DNA of 64,000 bases from Rossellomorea sp. BNER (GCA_024213275.1 JANAVG010000003.1:248001-312000); one strand, 5' to 3'. Positions 54,158-63,690 are shown, numbered from the stretch's first letter. Notes: generated by a model from the sequence alone, not told the origin. Translations and numbers: made by a program.

Positions 54158-55757
54158 ATTAATTAGTTTGAATGCCATTTTATTTTTAATGATCCTATTT
54201 TTTGGTGTTTTTCCGTGGTATATGTTGATTTTAACGATTGCACAGTTGCTTTATGTGCCATTTATCTTACATCTTGTTTTGGAAAAAGAGAGTCGATTTC
54301 GTAACTATTACTTCGTGATCGGAATTCCTGCTTTTGCTTCGGTGGCGATATTAAATATGACAGATCATACATCATGGGATGGGATTTTAGCAGCAGTTTA
54401 TTTTCTCTATACCATGTTGATAGCTCTTTATGGATTCCATCGTTTTTTACATAGAGGATTTACAAATCTTGAAGAATTCTCGATTAATATGGGGTTAATG
54501 TATATTACTATTGGCGGAGCTTGGTTTTTCGCATTTGAAGCTGGTATTACTACTGGATTTTCACCGTTGATCACCTCACTAACGGCAATCCATTTTCATT
54601 ATTCTGCCTTTTTGCTACCTATTTTTGTAGGATTTCTTGGGAGACTTTATAAAACAAAACTTTACCACTTAGTCACTATTATTATGTTGGTATCTCCAAT
54701 AATTGTAGCGCTTGGTATTACTTTCTCTGTTTGGCTTGAGGTCTTATCTGTACTCATATATATTGTTGGAATCTATTGTCTGATGGTATTAATCTCTAAA
54801 ACTTCTTTTCACAATTTACTGCAGAAGTGGCTAGTTGGAATCTCCTTTGGTTCAATAGCCGTTACAATATTATTTTCGTTATCATATGCTTTAGGGAATT
54901 TAGTCGGGAATTCCTTCGTTACGATTGATTTTATGCTGAAATTTCATGGAATCATAAATTCGATTTTCTTTGGCTTGATAGGAATTATGGCTTGGTGGAT
55001 TCATACACCAAACTCTAAAGAAAGGCCGAAAAGGTTTCCAGTTAGTAGAATTAGAGGGAAATGGAAGATCGGTGAATCGGTTCTAGAAGGCAAAATGGTT
55101 TCGGGGTATGAACACAGATACTCGGGACTTGTTGATTCAATGAAAATGTATGAACCGGATATAAATGTTGACACTTTGGCACCGTCGGTCATCGACTTTT
55201 ATGAAAATACGAATGAATACCAGCTATTTGCAGAAGTAAAGTGGCGGATTTGGTTCAAACCGTTTGCAGCATTATACCGTCAAATCAGTCGAAACGTTCA
55301 ACAGATCAATTTACCTGTATCAAACGAACGACTTGAAATGACAGGGGATATTTACTCAATCGATGATGAATTAGATGGAAGAAAGAATGTTCGTGCATGG
55401 ATGAGGAAGGTCAAAGATGATGTTACCTTTGTGGCATTGTACTCTTCACATTTTAATAATGAACAAAGTCGAACATACATGAATATAGCATTGCCATTGC
55501 CATGGGCTGCAATGGTAGGGATCCTAGAGCTTAGTCAGCAAGGAAAAGCTTTGCGATTAAGTAGTAAAAGAGAGATGAATCCTAATGCAGATTCAGGAGT
55601 GTTTTTAACGTTCAGAAAATATTTATTTAAACTACCTCTTGAGGAACAATTTGATGTGAAGGAAGTAAGAGAAGGAGTAATGGAGGCGCAGCATAGAATG
55701 TGGATCTTCACATTGCCTTTTTTAGAGATAAATTATAAGATTCATCGACGTGTTTGA
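54150..55757 (+). CDS. yndJ: YndJ-like membrane protein
   Basis: 535 aa. The N-terminal half has about nine membrane helices, the C-terminal half is soluble (about residues 290-535) with a DUF4166-like flavour (VLEGKMVSGYEHRYSGLVDS). It corresponds to YndJ, last gene of yndGHJ. The ATG at 54150 is chosen over 54129 because GAAGGAG lies upstream of it. Function unknown. Confidence 0.82.
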   Translation: MNKLISLNAILFLMILFFGVFPWYMLILTIAQLLYVPFILHLVLEKESRFRNYYFVIGIPAFASVAILNMTDHTSWDGILAAVYFLYTMLIALYGFHRFLHRGFTNLEEFSINMGLMYITIGGAWFFAFEAGITTGFSPLITSLTAIHFHYSAFLLPIFVGFLGRLYKTKLYHLVTIIMLVSPIIVALGITFSVWLEVLSVLIYIVGIYCLMVLISKTSFHNLLQKWLVGISFGSIAVTILFSLSYALGNLVGNSFVTIDFMLKFHGIINSIFFGLIGIMAWWIHTPNSKERPKRFPVSRIRGKWKIGESVLEGKMVSGYEHRYSGLVDSMKMYEPDINVDTLAPSVIDFYENTNEYQLFAEVKWRIWFKPFAALYRQISRNVQQINLPVSNERLEMTGDIYSIDDELDGRKNVRAWMRKVKDDVTFVALYSSHFNNEQSRTYMNIALPLPWAAMVGILELSQQGKALRLSSKREMNPNADSGVFLTFRKYLFKLPLEEQFDVKEVREGVMEAQHRMWIFTLPFLEINYKIHRRV

Positions 55758-55766
55758 CGGGTTGAT

Positions 55767-55888
55767 AGGGGCTGTCCAAAAAAACAGCCTGTCAGGAACC
55801 GCAACTTCAATATATAAAAGAATGCCTCAGGTACATCTTCTATATACGGACAATCATAGTGGTTTCGGTCCCCTTTTTGGACAGCCCC
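55767..55888. repeat. Multi-stem gene-end repeat
   Basis: Outer GGGGCTGTCC/GGACAGCCCC, middle AGGAACC/GGTTTC (wobble), inner TATATAAAAGA/TCTTCTATATA (one mismatch). It lies between convergent genes. Middle and inner stems differ in sequence from the copy at 29828 but keep most pairing. Confidence 0.75.
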
Positions 55889-55944
55889 TTTCCTTAGAAT
55901 ATTTACCATATACAGACAAATAGTTTAATGAAGATACATTTCTA

Positions 55945-56439
55945 TCACTTCCAATAGTTCAATAAAGGACCATTAAAACCAAAAACTGGATCCAATTTTG
56001 GGAAGGGAACTTTTTCAATATCTTTCAACACTTGAGGTCTTTCGTTAAGTTCACCGATTTTTAGATTAAAACCTATGCCATCAGGATATGCGCCGACAAC
56101 TGAGAAATCCGGGCTTGATGAGATCCTCTTATGACCAGTGCCTGCTGGCAATACGATTACATCCCCAGTTTTGACGTCTACGATCTGCCCATTCTCCCCA
56201 CCTAATTGTATAGTGGCAGAGCCATTTTTAACACCTAATACTTCATGTGTATTGCTGTGGAAATGGTGGTAATCAAAGACACCATTCGTCCAACTATTTA
56301 ACCAGTTATTTTGATTAAATGTTTTTTCGATTTTTTCTGGATGGGTCTTAAATACAGAAGGATAAATAAGTACTGGAAGGGAAGGGTTATTTGGGATATT
56401 GCCATCATCATTGAAGTGGAATAGTATTTCTTTTTGCAT
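55945..56439 (-). CDS. yjlB: Cupin domain protein (YjlB-like)
   Basis: 164 aa. Cupin motif 1 is HFHSNTHEVLGVKNG and motif 2 is PAGTGHKRISSSPDFSVVG. Conserved ends (NNPSLPVLIYP, DPVFGFNGPLL) match YjlB of B. subtilis. Metal-binding His residues are kept; the reaction is unknown. AAGGAGG precedes the ATG. Confidence 0.88.
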   Translation of the reverse strand: MQKEILFHFNDDGNIPNNPSLPVLIYPSVFKTHPEKIEKTFNQNNWLNSWTNGVFDYHHFHSNTHEVLGVKNGSATIQLGGENGQIVDVKTGDVIVLPAGTGHKRISSSPDFSVVGAYPDGIGFNLKIGELNERPQVLKDIEKVPFPKLDPVFGFNGPLLNYWK

Positions 56440-56540
56440 AAAGATAACCTCCTTGAGTGACTGTTGTGTAATTTAGCTTCCCTTTAGTTATAGTTTATAA
56501 ACTGATGGTAGAAAAAGGGGTGCATTATATTTTGTCTAAT

Positions 56541-57050
56541 TTACTGTTCAAACAACGGAATTGGAATAAGTAATTGATGAATCACACTTCCATCCTTTGG
56601 ACTATTTTGGTATAGCTCAAGTGTTATGGTTTCGTTTTCAGGTAATTCCTTGTCACTAAGAGAAATATTTAATTTAAACGGGGACCAGCTCGGTGCTCCC
56701 TTTGTAAGCTGTACATGATCTTCAATTAAATAGGATTGATTATCCGACACTCGATAAAGAAACACTCCTTCAAATACACGTGCTTCACCTGTAACAATAT
56801 AGTCCCCCTTATTACCTGTTAGGGTGACATTGCGATAGCTATCATTCTCGTAAACTTTTGGCTTTTCTTGGTCATCAAATCCATTTTTCTGTTCTTCCTG
56901 ATTTTCTTTATTTTCTTCTTCGGGTTCGATCTTATCCACATTGTCTTCTACTTGATCAGTCTTTTCAATATTATCATTTTTTTGGTTGGCCTTTGCACAA
57001 CCACTAAACACAATCAAACAACTTAATATAAAAATCATTAAATAACGCAT
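56541..57050 (-). CDS. Lipoprotein with Gmad2 immunoglobulin-like domain
   Basis: 169 aa. Signal peptide with lipobox VFSGC, a Glu/Asn/Lys-rich linker, then a domain with VTGEARVFEGVFLYRV and ELYQNSPKDGSVIHQL, the pattern of the Gmad2 domain found in spore germination/GerM-associated proteins. The frame opens upstream, but GGGGGGG lies just before the ATG at 57050. Confidence 0.8.
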   Translation of the reverse strand: MRYLMIFILSCLIVFSGCAKANQKNDNIEKTDQVEDNVDKIEPEEENKENQEEQKNGFDDQEKPKVYENDSYRNVTLTGNKGDYIVTGEARVFEGVFLYRVSDNQSYLIEDHVQLTKGAPSWSPFKLNISLSDKELPENETITLELYQNSPKDGSVIHQLLIPIPLFEQ

Positions 57051-57086
57051 TAAACCCCCCCTATGTTTAGAGATGCTTAAAACCAA

Positions 57087-57415
57087 ATCTTGTTATATCA
57101 TTTTATTCTTATTTACAGTGTAGCGGACCCAAACTGTGTAATAAAAAATAATTTATTGAAGTTCATAAAATGCAATACCAGATAAAAGATGGAGTGTGAT
57201 TAGTCAAATTGAAGAAGTAGTGAAGTGGTGATTTCTGCGTTCGACATTAAGGTAGGTTCGTATGTAAAACGAATGCTAGAAAAGTCATCAAAAATACATG
57301 ATTCCGTAATGATATATTAACTTAACACATATATAATGATGTGGTGATCTCTAGACGTCAAACACAAGAGAATAAGTAATCATCGATGATCATGATAATA
57401 AGGAGGGAATAAAGG
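57087..57415. other. Intergenic, no gene seen
   Basis: Divergent promoter region for the Gmad2 lipoprotein and dinB-family genes. No repeat, RNA or ORF recognised. Confidence 0.45.
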
Positions 57416-57919
57416 ATGTCACATCACGCATTGGAAATGTACGATTATCATGTATGGGCAAACAACAAAATCATTACGCGGGTCAAAGAGCTTCCAGAAG
57501 ATATTTATTCTAGAGAAATTCCAAGTGTTTTTCCTTCAGTATCTAAAGTATTGTCCCATATTTACGTGGTTGATTACGGATGGTTTCAAGTGATGAAAGG
57601 CAAAGAGATGAAGGATTCGACTGAACAATCTATGCAATTATTGGAGCGAACCGATTTGGTTGGCATAAATGAGATGGAGAGGCTATTTATCGACCAATCT
57701 GAGAGTATAAAGGAATTCCTTAATCAACAAGATGATCTGGAAAGGTTAATCGATCTCGATAATCCTTATGCAAGTAAAAGAGATACAAGTTTAGCTGAAA
57801 TGGTTTATCATATTGTCAATCATGGGTCGTACCATAGGGGGAATATTACCGCAATGCTAAGACAAATGGGGCAAGCTTCAGTGATGACAGACTATGCTTA
57901 TTATTGGTATTCGAAATAA
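57416..57919 (+). CDS. DinB family protein
   Basis: 167 aa four-helix bundle. Metal-binding histidines are visible in VLSHIYVVDYGWF and YHIVNHGSYHRGNITAML, and the start MYDYHVWANNKII is typical. Members include DNA-damage-induced proteins and bacillithiol transferases; the exact role is not determined. AAGGAGGG lies upstream of the start. Confidence 0.88.
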   Translation: MSHHALEMYDYHVWANNKIITRVKELPEDIYSREIPSVFPSVSKVLSHIYVVDYGWFQVMKGKEMKDSTEQSMQLLERTDLVGINEMERLFIDQSESIKEFLNQQDDLERLIDLDNPYASKRDTSLAEMVYHIVNHGSYHRGNITAMLRQMGQASVMTDYAYYWYSK

Positions 57920-57936
57920 TTTAAATCGTAAAGGGT

Positions 57937-57972
57937 GTGCCAGGTACAAAAGGACGTATTTGTACCTGGCAC
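57937..57972. repeat. GTGCCAGGTACAAA inverted repeat
   Basis: GTGCCAGGTACAAA (57937-57950) and TTTGTACCTGGCAC (57959-57972), perfect 14-base arms, loop of eight. It lies between convergent genes. This word is one I recall as dispersed in Bacillus genomes. Confidence 0.75.
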
Positions 57973-57982
57973 CGACAGTAAA

Positions 57983-59239
57983 CTATTCTTTTAACATTGA
58001 CCATTCTCTCATAATTCTATTGACTTCACTAACAAACCACTCTGTTTCTTCAGTGGAGTAGTCCTTTTGGCCATAGCGGGTACTTTCATACATGCCATAA
58101 AACTTAGTAGATTGTTCAATATCAATACGTTGAAACCATTCCCTAATCGTTTCCGCAGTTTTTCTTTCTTTTCCACATATCTTTGAAGTCTTTTCCAATT
58201 CAGCAACAGCCGCTCTTATTTTCCCTGCCGAAGATGAATAAATGTATGATTTCTGCGGAGGAGTTTCCGATAAGTCAACATCTATGTTAGAAGTTGAAAT
58301 GGCTACTGTATTCTTAGGAGTAGGATCGCTTCCTCGCTTTCTTTTTCTCCAAAAATAGATTCCAGCTGCTAGTAATAAAAGGATGATCATGACTTGTACA
58401 TAAGGAAAGGACACCGATTCATAAAATGCTTTTTCATGAATTTCCATATCAGACTGGGATACTTCAAGTGTCTTCTCCTTTTTATCCTCCATTCCAAAAG
58501 CCTTTTTAACATACTCTTCTGGTAAAAACGAAGAGAGAAGACCCATAATCGGATTAACAGCTATGGAAACAACACCAAGTACTTTAGAAAAAAAGAATAT
58601 ACCTAAATTTTTTACATGTGGAATCAAAAACCAGACGATTCCGCCTATGATAAAAGGCAATATTGAAGCTCCGAATAGATATGGAATTATCGAATGCTTC
58701 TTATTAAATGAACCAAATTGAATGCTTCTTAACAGAAATGTTCCTGTTATTAGTGATAATAATTGTATAAATAGGACGAGATATATCAAGCGACTGTTCT
58801 CAAATTCTGTCATACTTCCTACTAAGAGCGAAGTAGCTGCTAAAATCAAAAATAATAGAAAGTAGCCACTTCCCATCTCATAATAGACTTCTGCATCTTC
58901 TTTGTATCTTTGAAGTCGGCCAAATAGAATGATAAGAACCAGTAATAAAATCCATATTTTCATGTCCCAAAACAGATATCCAGCGACTGCTAATAATAGA
59001 AAAGTGGGTACTGTATTGATAGTAGCTTTGGTGCTAAATACATTTACAACACAAGTGATTGCTAGACATACATATGCAATCGCTAAAAATGGAAGATAAT
59101 CCATCATTAATTCTTGATTTGAAAGAAGAACGGATAATCCCATGAGAATAAAAAGACAATCATTAAATAAAAGTAGAGCTCTTTTTAATGAAAGGAGCGT
59201 TCTTTCGTTTGGATAAGGATTTACGAGATCTGCTTCCAT
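57983..59239 (-). CDS. DUF4129 domain membrane protein, third gene of the MoxR operon
   Basis: 418 aa. About seven or eight membrane helices in the first 290 residues, then a cytoplasmic C-terminal DUF4129 region (IRAAVAELEKTSKICGKERK, ETIREWFQRI, STRYGQKDYSTEETEWF). In the usual MoxR/DUF58/transglutaminase operon (yeaC-yeaD-yebA) the third protein carries a transglutaminase domain before DUF4129; none is visible here. The start overlaps the DUF58 gene. Confidence 0.8.
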   Translation of the reverse strand: MEADLVNPYPNERTLLSLKRALLLFNDCLFILMGLSVLLSNQELMMDYLPFLAIAYVCLAITCVVNVFSTKATINTVPTFLLLAVAGYLFWDMKIWILLLVLIILFGRLQRYKEDAEVYYEMGSGYFLLFLILAATSLLVGSMTEFENSRLIYLVLFIQLLSLITGTFLLRSIQFGSFNKKHSIIPYLFGASILPFIIGGIVWFLIPHVKNLGIFFFSKVLGVVSIAVNPIMGLLSSFLPEEYVKKAFGMEDKKEKTLEVSQSDMEIHEKAFYESVSFPYVQVMIILLLLAAGIYFWRKRKRGSDPTPKNTVAISTSNIDVDLSETPPQKSYIYSSSAGKIRAAVAELEKTSKICGKERKTAETIREWFQRIDIEQSTKFYGMYESTRYGQKDYSTEETEWFVSEVNRIMREWSMLKE

Positions 59240-60402
59240 GGCAATAACGCTCCTTTCTCTTCACCATCTTGGATCATGAGGACTTCGACGCCATCAAAAG
59301 AGATCCGTTGCATCAATCGTTCCACATCCTGTGTAGTGGAACCACCATGAATCATGGTAGGGGGTAATAGCTTTTGGATATGTAATTGCTGAAGCACAAT
59401 ACTATATGGCACAGTTGTGTCATCTGTTGAAAGGGTGGATAAGACCTCTAGTGCCGTTTGACCTTGCGAAACTCCATTCCCTGCCGCAAGATAATAAAAC
59501 GGGAAAACTCCCTGACTCCTAATATTGATCACAAGTGAAAAATGAATATCATCTTTTACCGCTTTGTGAATTAAGTAGGCTACTTCCTTTGTTAAGTCTT
59601 CAAGTCGTCGAGTAATGGAGTAATGCTCTGTTAAATTAAGAGAGATCAGCCATTCTTTTTTTGTTGAAGGAGCAAATACCTTAGTCTGTAAGGTTTGCAT
59701 TCTAGCAGATGCCTTCCAGTGAATATCTTTAAACTGATCTCCATAGATATAATCTCTTGTTCCAACTGGTTGAAACCGATTTTGATAAAGAGATGTTTGA
59801 ATAGGGAGATCACCATCACCCAAAGCTCTTGTCTCATTTCCAATAACAACTGGTTTCGCCTTTGGAAATACAAGAATGGTAGAATGTACAGGCTGTGCAA
59901 GTGTTAAATTCAGCTTTCCATTCCCGAATAAGTGTGGAATCTCTAGTTCCATCTTGCTAATTCTGCATAGTCCCCGTCGTTTTCCTTCGATTGGAATCGT
60001 AAAAGACCCGATCTCGTTCCTACCTAATTGAAAAGGGAAAGCCACCTCCACTTTGTCATGGTGATCAACCACGTATTGCAGTCCGATAGGCTCAACGATG
60101 TTAGAAAAAGTAATTTTTAAATGCGCCCCAAAAATCGGAAGTCCTTTATTTTCAAACTCAAGCTTCCACTTTTCTTGATCCTCCACATTTAAGCGAGTTC
60201 GTTGAATAGTATTTTTAAACCTAAGCTTTCTCCCAACCTGTTTAAAATAATAGTGGTGGAATCTAAAATAGATAAAACAAACAGCAAACACGGTGAGTGC
60301 AGTGTAATACTCTAATAAAAAGCTGAAAATAATGAATATGACACTAAAATATTGACTGAAGTCATGATAACGATCGTCTACTACAACTCGGTTCCACTTC
60401 AC
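59221..60402 (-). CDS. DUF58 domain protein (YeaD-like)
   Basis: 393 aa. Two N-terminal membrane helices, then the DUF58 core with GTRDYIYGDQFKDIHWKASAR, the family signature, preceding a vWA-like fold. GTG start. It lies four bases after the MoxR gene and overlaps the next, so it is the middle gene of a MoxR-type unit linked to complex assembly or stress response. Confidence 0.9.
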   Translation of the reverse strand: MKWNRVVVDDRYHDFSQYFSVIFIIFSFLLEYYTALTVFAVCFIYFRFHHYYFKQVGRKLRFKNTIQRTRLNVEDQEKWKLEFENKGLPIFGAHLKITFSNIVEPIGLQYVVDHHDKVEVAFPFQLGRNEIGSFTIPIEGKRRGLCRISKMELEIPHLFGNGKLNLTLAQPVHSTILVFPKAKPVVIGNETRALGDGDLPIQTSLYQNRFQPVGTRDYIYGDQFKDIHWKASARMQTLQTKVFAPSTKKEWLISLNLTEHYSITRRLEDLTKEVAYLIHKAVKDDIHFSLVINIRSQGVFPFYYLAAGNGVSQGQTALEVLSTLSTDDTTVPYSIVLQQLHIQKLLPPTMIHGGSTTQDVERLMQRISFDGVEVLMIQDGEEKGALLPWKQIS

Positions 60403-60405
60403 TGT

Positions 60406-61335
60406 CTAGCTAGCCTCGACAGGAGACCCAATCTCAGAAATGATTTCTTCCATAACTTCTTGGGTTGTATTTGTTAGAGAAGCCTCGGGAGTAAGTAAGA
60501 GTCGATGTTCAAGCACATAGAGGGCGACCTCTTTTACATCCTCTGGAATAACATAATCCCTTTCATTCACAAAAGCATGACCTTGTGAGGCTTTTAATAA
60601 CGCCAAGCTTGCACGTGGGCTTGCCCCAACAGCAATCTTTTCATGTTCCCGTGTTTTTCTCGTCATATGTAAAATGTAGGACTCGATATCCTCTGAAACA
60701 TGTACATTTGCCACTTCCTTTGATAAAGCTAAAATTTCCTCCAAGGTAAAGACAGGTTCTATCGTTTCTATGGAGTGGCTCTGTCTGAATCGTTGTAAGA
60801 TGACTCTTTCTTCTTCTATGTCAGGATATGTAAACGGGATTTTCATCATAAAGCGGTCTAATTGTGCAGCTGGAAGTGGAAAGGTACCTTGCTGGCTCTC
60901 AACTGGATTTTGAGTAGCGACCACAATGAACGGTCGTTGAAGTTTTACGGTTTCTCCATCAATCGTCACTTGTTTTTCTTCCATTACCTCAAGAAGACTA
61001 GCTTGTGTTCTTGGTGTCGCACGGTTAATTTCATCGGCGAGAAGAACATTTGTTACCACAGGACCTGTACGCAGCTCGAACTCTTGTGATTTTGGATTGA
61101 AATACTGGATTCCTGTAATATCACTTGGGAGTACATCAGGTGTGAATTGAACTCTTTTGAATGTTCCTTGGATACATTGTGCGAAAGTGTTGGCTAAAAG
61201 TGTTTTTCCGGTGCCTGGTACACTTTCTAATAAAACGTGGCCATCTTGAAGAAGGGCAATGGTCAATAATTGAACTTCCTTTTCACGTCCAACTAAGACT
61301 TTATTCATTTCTTTAGTGATGTCTGAAATATTCAC
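60406..61335 (-). CDS. MoxR family AAA+ ATPase (YeaC-like)
   Basis: 309 aa. Walker A ESVPGTGKTLLA, Walker B VLLADEINRATPRTQASLLE, sensor 1 VVATQNPVESQGTFPLPE-like block, and GASPRASLALLKASQ as the C-terminal helical lid. MoxR ATPases act as chaperones for partner vWA/DUF58 proteins. GTG start with GGGGG upstream. First gene of its operon, divergent from the ECF sigma gene. Confidence 0.93.
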   Translation of the reverse strand: MNISDITKEMNKVLVGREKEVQLLTIALLQDGHVLLESVPGTGKTLLANTFAQCIQGTFKRVQFTPDVLPSDITGIQYFNPKSQEFELRTGPVVTNVLLADEINRATPRTQASLLEVMEEKQVTIDGETVKLQRPFIVVATQNPVESQQGTFPLPAAQLDRFMMKIPFTYPDIEEERVILQRFRQSHSIETIEPVFTLEEILALSKEVANVHVSEDIESYILHMTRKTREHEKIAVGASPRASLALLKASQGHAFVNERDYVIPEDVKEVALYVLEHRLLLTPEASLTNTTQEVMEEIISEIGSPVEAS

Positions 61336-61525
61336 CGAATTTCCCCCTGAATAAGTTTTTTCTATAATTTGTAGTTTACCATATTTTTTATAATTCTAAG
61401 AGTTTTGAGATTTCTCACAACAGGGAAGTAAGTGTTAAGTTACTATAAATATATTATGTAAACTGTTTGAATTAAAAGGAATTTCCCGTTAATAAAAGAA
61501 TTAATTATTGAAAGATTTAAAAAGC

Positions 61526-61552
61526 TGTAACTTTTTTAATGACTTATACGAA
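61526..61552 (+). promoter_or_regulatory. Probable ECF autoregulatory promoter
   Basis: TGTAAC (61526-61531), exactly 17 bases, then CGAA (61549-61552), which fits the SigX-type pattern TGTAAC-N17-CG. It precedes the ECF sigma gene by about 36 bases. Confidence 0.65.
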
Positions 61553-61588
61553 TAATGGTTGAAAGCGAAAATTAGAGGGGGGAGTTAC

Positions 61589-62122
61589 TTGGGGGAGAAC
61601 TTAGAAGAGAGAATTAGTGAAATCTATCGTATGCACTATTTGGATGTCTACAGATTTCTCATTTGTTTTTCTGGTAACCAGAACGATGCGGAGGATATGA
61701 CTCAAGAGGTTTTTATCCGTGTACTGAATCATTTATCTACCTATAATCAATCAACTAGCTTAAAAACATGGATTTTTTCAATTGCAAAGCATGTAGCAGT
61801 TGATGATTACAGAAAGAAAAAATTTACTTCGATTTTCAAGGAGAACTTTTTCAAACAATTAGTTTCAACTGAAAAAGAACCTACCCAATTTGTAGAACAT
61901 AATGAAATGAAACAGCTCGTGCATGATGCTATTTCAAGGTTGAAACCACTCCATAGAGCGGTTGTCATACTAAGAGGAATTAACGAGTTCTCAATTAAGG
62001 AAACTTCTGAAATTTTGGATTGTAGCGAATCAAAAGTAAAAGTAAATTATCATCGAGCATTAAGAGAGTTGAAAAGGAAGATTCATTTGGACATAGAGGA
62101 GGTCATTGGAAATGCCAACTGA
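61589..62122 (+). CDS. ECF-type RNA polymerase sigma factor, SigX-like
   Basis: 177 aa. Region 2 is YRFLICFSGNQNDAEDMTQE then VFIRVLNHL, with KTWIFSIAKHVAVDDYRKKK in region 2.4; region 4 is LHRAVVILRGINEFSIKETS. The pattern matches B. subtilis SigX. The frame is open from 61559, but GAGGGGGGAG sits right before the TTG at 61589 and the probable transcript starts near 61559, so 61589 is the start. Overlaps the next gene by eleven bases. Confidence 0.9.
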   Translation: MGENLEERISEIYRMHYLDVYRFLICFSGNQNDAEDMTQEVFIRVLNHLSTYNQSTSLKTWIFSIAKHVAVDDYRKKKFTSIFKENFFKQLVSTEKEPTQFVEHNEMKQLVHDAISRLKPLHRAVVILRGINEFSIKETSEILDCSESKVKVNYHRALRELKRKIHLDIEEVIGNAN

Positions 62123-63011
62123 TCATGAATTATTTAACCTGATAAAAGAAACCTATCCCCTTGTGCCAAAAGATGAGTTTATTTCAAATACTGATACAAA
62201 ACTAAAACAGATGGCACGAAATTTAGATAAAAAAAGAAAAGCTAAAAAATGGTCTATTGCTTCGGCAGGGATGATATTCTGTATCATGGCATTTTCTTGG
62301 GTTTTCTTTTTTAACGGAAAAGAAACCATTAACAATACTCTATCCTCTATCAATCAAAACCAATCAGCAGCACCTATTTATGAAAAAGCTCCTACCATTT
62401 TAATCAATCATTCTCATAATCGTGAATCCTTCACATCGCTTATAAATGTAGATGATCCTGATCTTGCTCATCATAAATCAAAAAATATTACACTCGTTGG
62501 AGAAAGGTTAGCTAAATCATTGGAGGAAGAACAAATATACTCCTTCCATAACAAAACAGATATTATTGGCTTATTGAATGAGAGGGAAATGGAATACTTT
62601 CAGGCTTACCAAGTAGCCAGGGGGCCATTAACAAAAGTATTGGAGGAAAATAAAGGTATCAAAATGATCTTAGATATTCACCGGGATTCGAGCTCTCGAG
62701 AGGTTACGACAGTAGAATTAAATGGGAAAAAATATGCTAAGATTGCTTTTGTCAATTCAAAATCAAGTGAGAAATTTAAAGAAAATAATGCATTTGCGAA
62801 GCTTCTTCATCAGAAACTCGAAAAAAAGTACCCGGGCTTGTCAAGGGGAGTTATTGTGAAGTCACAGGAGAAACAAAGTACCTATAATCATGATTTATTG
62901 GGTCAATCTGTTTTAATCAATATCGGTGGAGTTGAAAATACCTTAGAGGAAGAGTATAGGACGGCCGATATTTTAGCGAATGTTATAGGTGAGGTTATGG
63001 GGGAGATGTGA
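62112..63011 (+). CDS. SpoIIP-like membrane protein, candidate anti-sigma factor of the adjacent ECF sigma
   Basis: 299 aa. Residues 1-46 are a charged cytoplasmic segment, 47-66 a membrane helix, 90-299 a SpoIIP-type amidase/endopeptidase domain outside. SpoIIP hallmarks: ILINHSHNRESF (His100/His102, Glu105), KNITLVGERLAKSLEEE, ILDIHRDSS (His190), SRGVIVK, YNHDLLGQSVLINIGGVENT. SpoIIP normally reads VLIEIGG at the last block; here Asn270 replaces that Glu. AGGAGG lies eight bases upstream of the ATG. Sigma coupling and topology suggest an anti-sigma factor with a wall-sensing outer domain; this is inference. Confidence 0.78.
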   Translation: MPTDHELFNLIKETYPLVPKDEFISNTDTKLKQMARNLDKKRKAKKWSIASAGMIFCIMAFSWVFFFNGKETINNTLSSINQNQSAAPIYEKAPTILINHSHNRESFTSLINVDDPDLAHHKSKNITLVGERLAKSLEEEQIYSFHNKTDIIGLLNEREMEYFQAYQVARGPLTKVLEENKGIKMILDIHRDSSSREVTTVELNGKKYAKIAFVNSKSSEKFKENNAFAKLLHQKLEKKYPGLSRGVIVKSQEKQSTYNHDLLGQSVLINIGGVENTLEEEYRTADILANVIGEVMGEM

Positions 63012-63108
63012 GTACAAAAGTAAAAAAAGTTATCCCGCGCTCATTATGACAAAAAAGCTAATTTCAATATTAGAATGGTATCTTAAAGTCAGCTTTAATC
63101 CTTTTCAA

Positions 63109-63690
63109 TTAAATATAAGTAGTTAATAATACGTAACATACCACCATAACAACCATCATAAAACCGACCAGAGTTCCAACAATTGCCCATATGGTGGTTT
63201 GTTTCTTGGTATATCCAATAAAATCCATACTTGAATAAGACTGATCTACTTTTCTTATGTGTAAAAGGAAACTAATATTTAAAATGATGGCGAAAATAAA
63301 GACTAAAGCTACTAGAAAGACAATATCGACATCAAATAAAGGATCTGTATCTTTGAGTGTTAAGTAGGCTTGTAAGAACATAAATCCAGATAACAGTAAA
63401 TTACAAAAATGACCTACTTTATACTGCTTTTTCCATTCAGGTCCCATCTTTTCCTTCTCATAAATAGCGACTTGTTCGAGAATAGGAATGAATGATTTTG
63501 TTGATTCGCCTTTAATAAATCCATAGATTGATGAAATTAGTAACATTATTCCTAATAAAATAAACATATGGGTCATTTTGAATTCTAATACGTATAGTAT
63601 AGTAGTGAAAATGGTTAAGAGTAAAAACAATATTCCATTCACAGCAAGAAATTGTTTTATTCTCATTTGTTTCAATTCTCTATATTCCAT
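63109..63690 (-). CDS. Membrane protein of unknown function
   Basis: 193 aa with five predicted membrane helices and a conserved-looking central cytoplasmic part (KEKMGPEWKKQYKVGHFCN). I do not recognise the family. It is convergent with the SpoIIP-like gene. Confidence 0.7.
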   Translation of the reverse strand: MEYRELKQMRIKQFLAVNGILFLLLTIFTTILYVLEFKMTHMFILLGIMLLISSIYGFIKGESTKSFIPILEQVAIYEKEKMGPEWKKQYKVGHFCNLLLSGFMFLQAYLTLKDTDPLFDVDIVFLVALVFIFAIILNISFLLHIRKVDQSYSSMDFIGYTKKQTTIWAIVGTLVGFMMVVMVVCYVLLTTYI

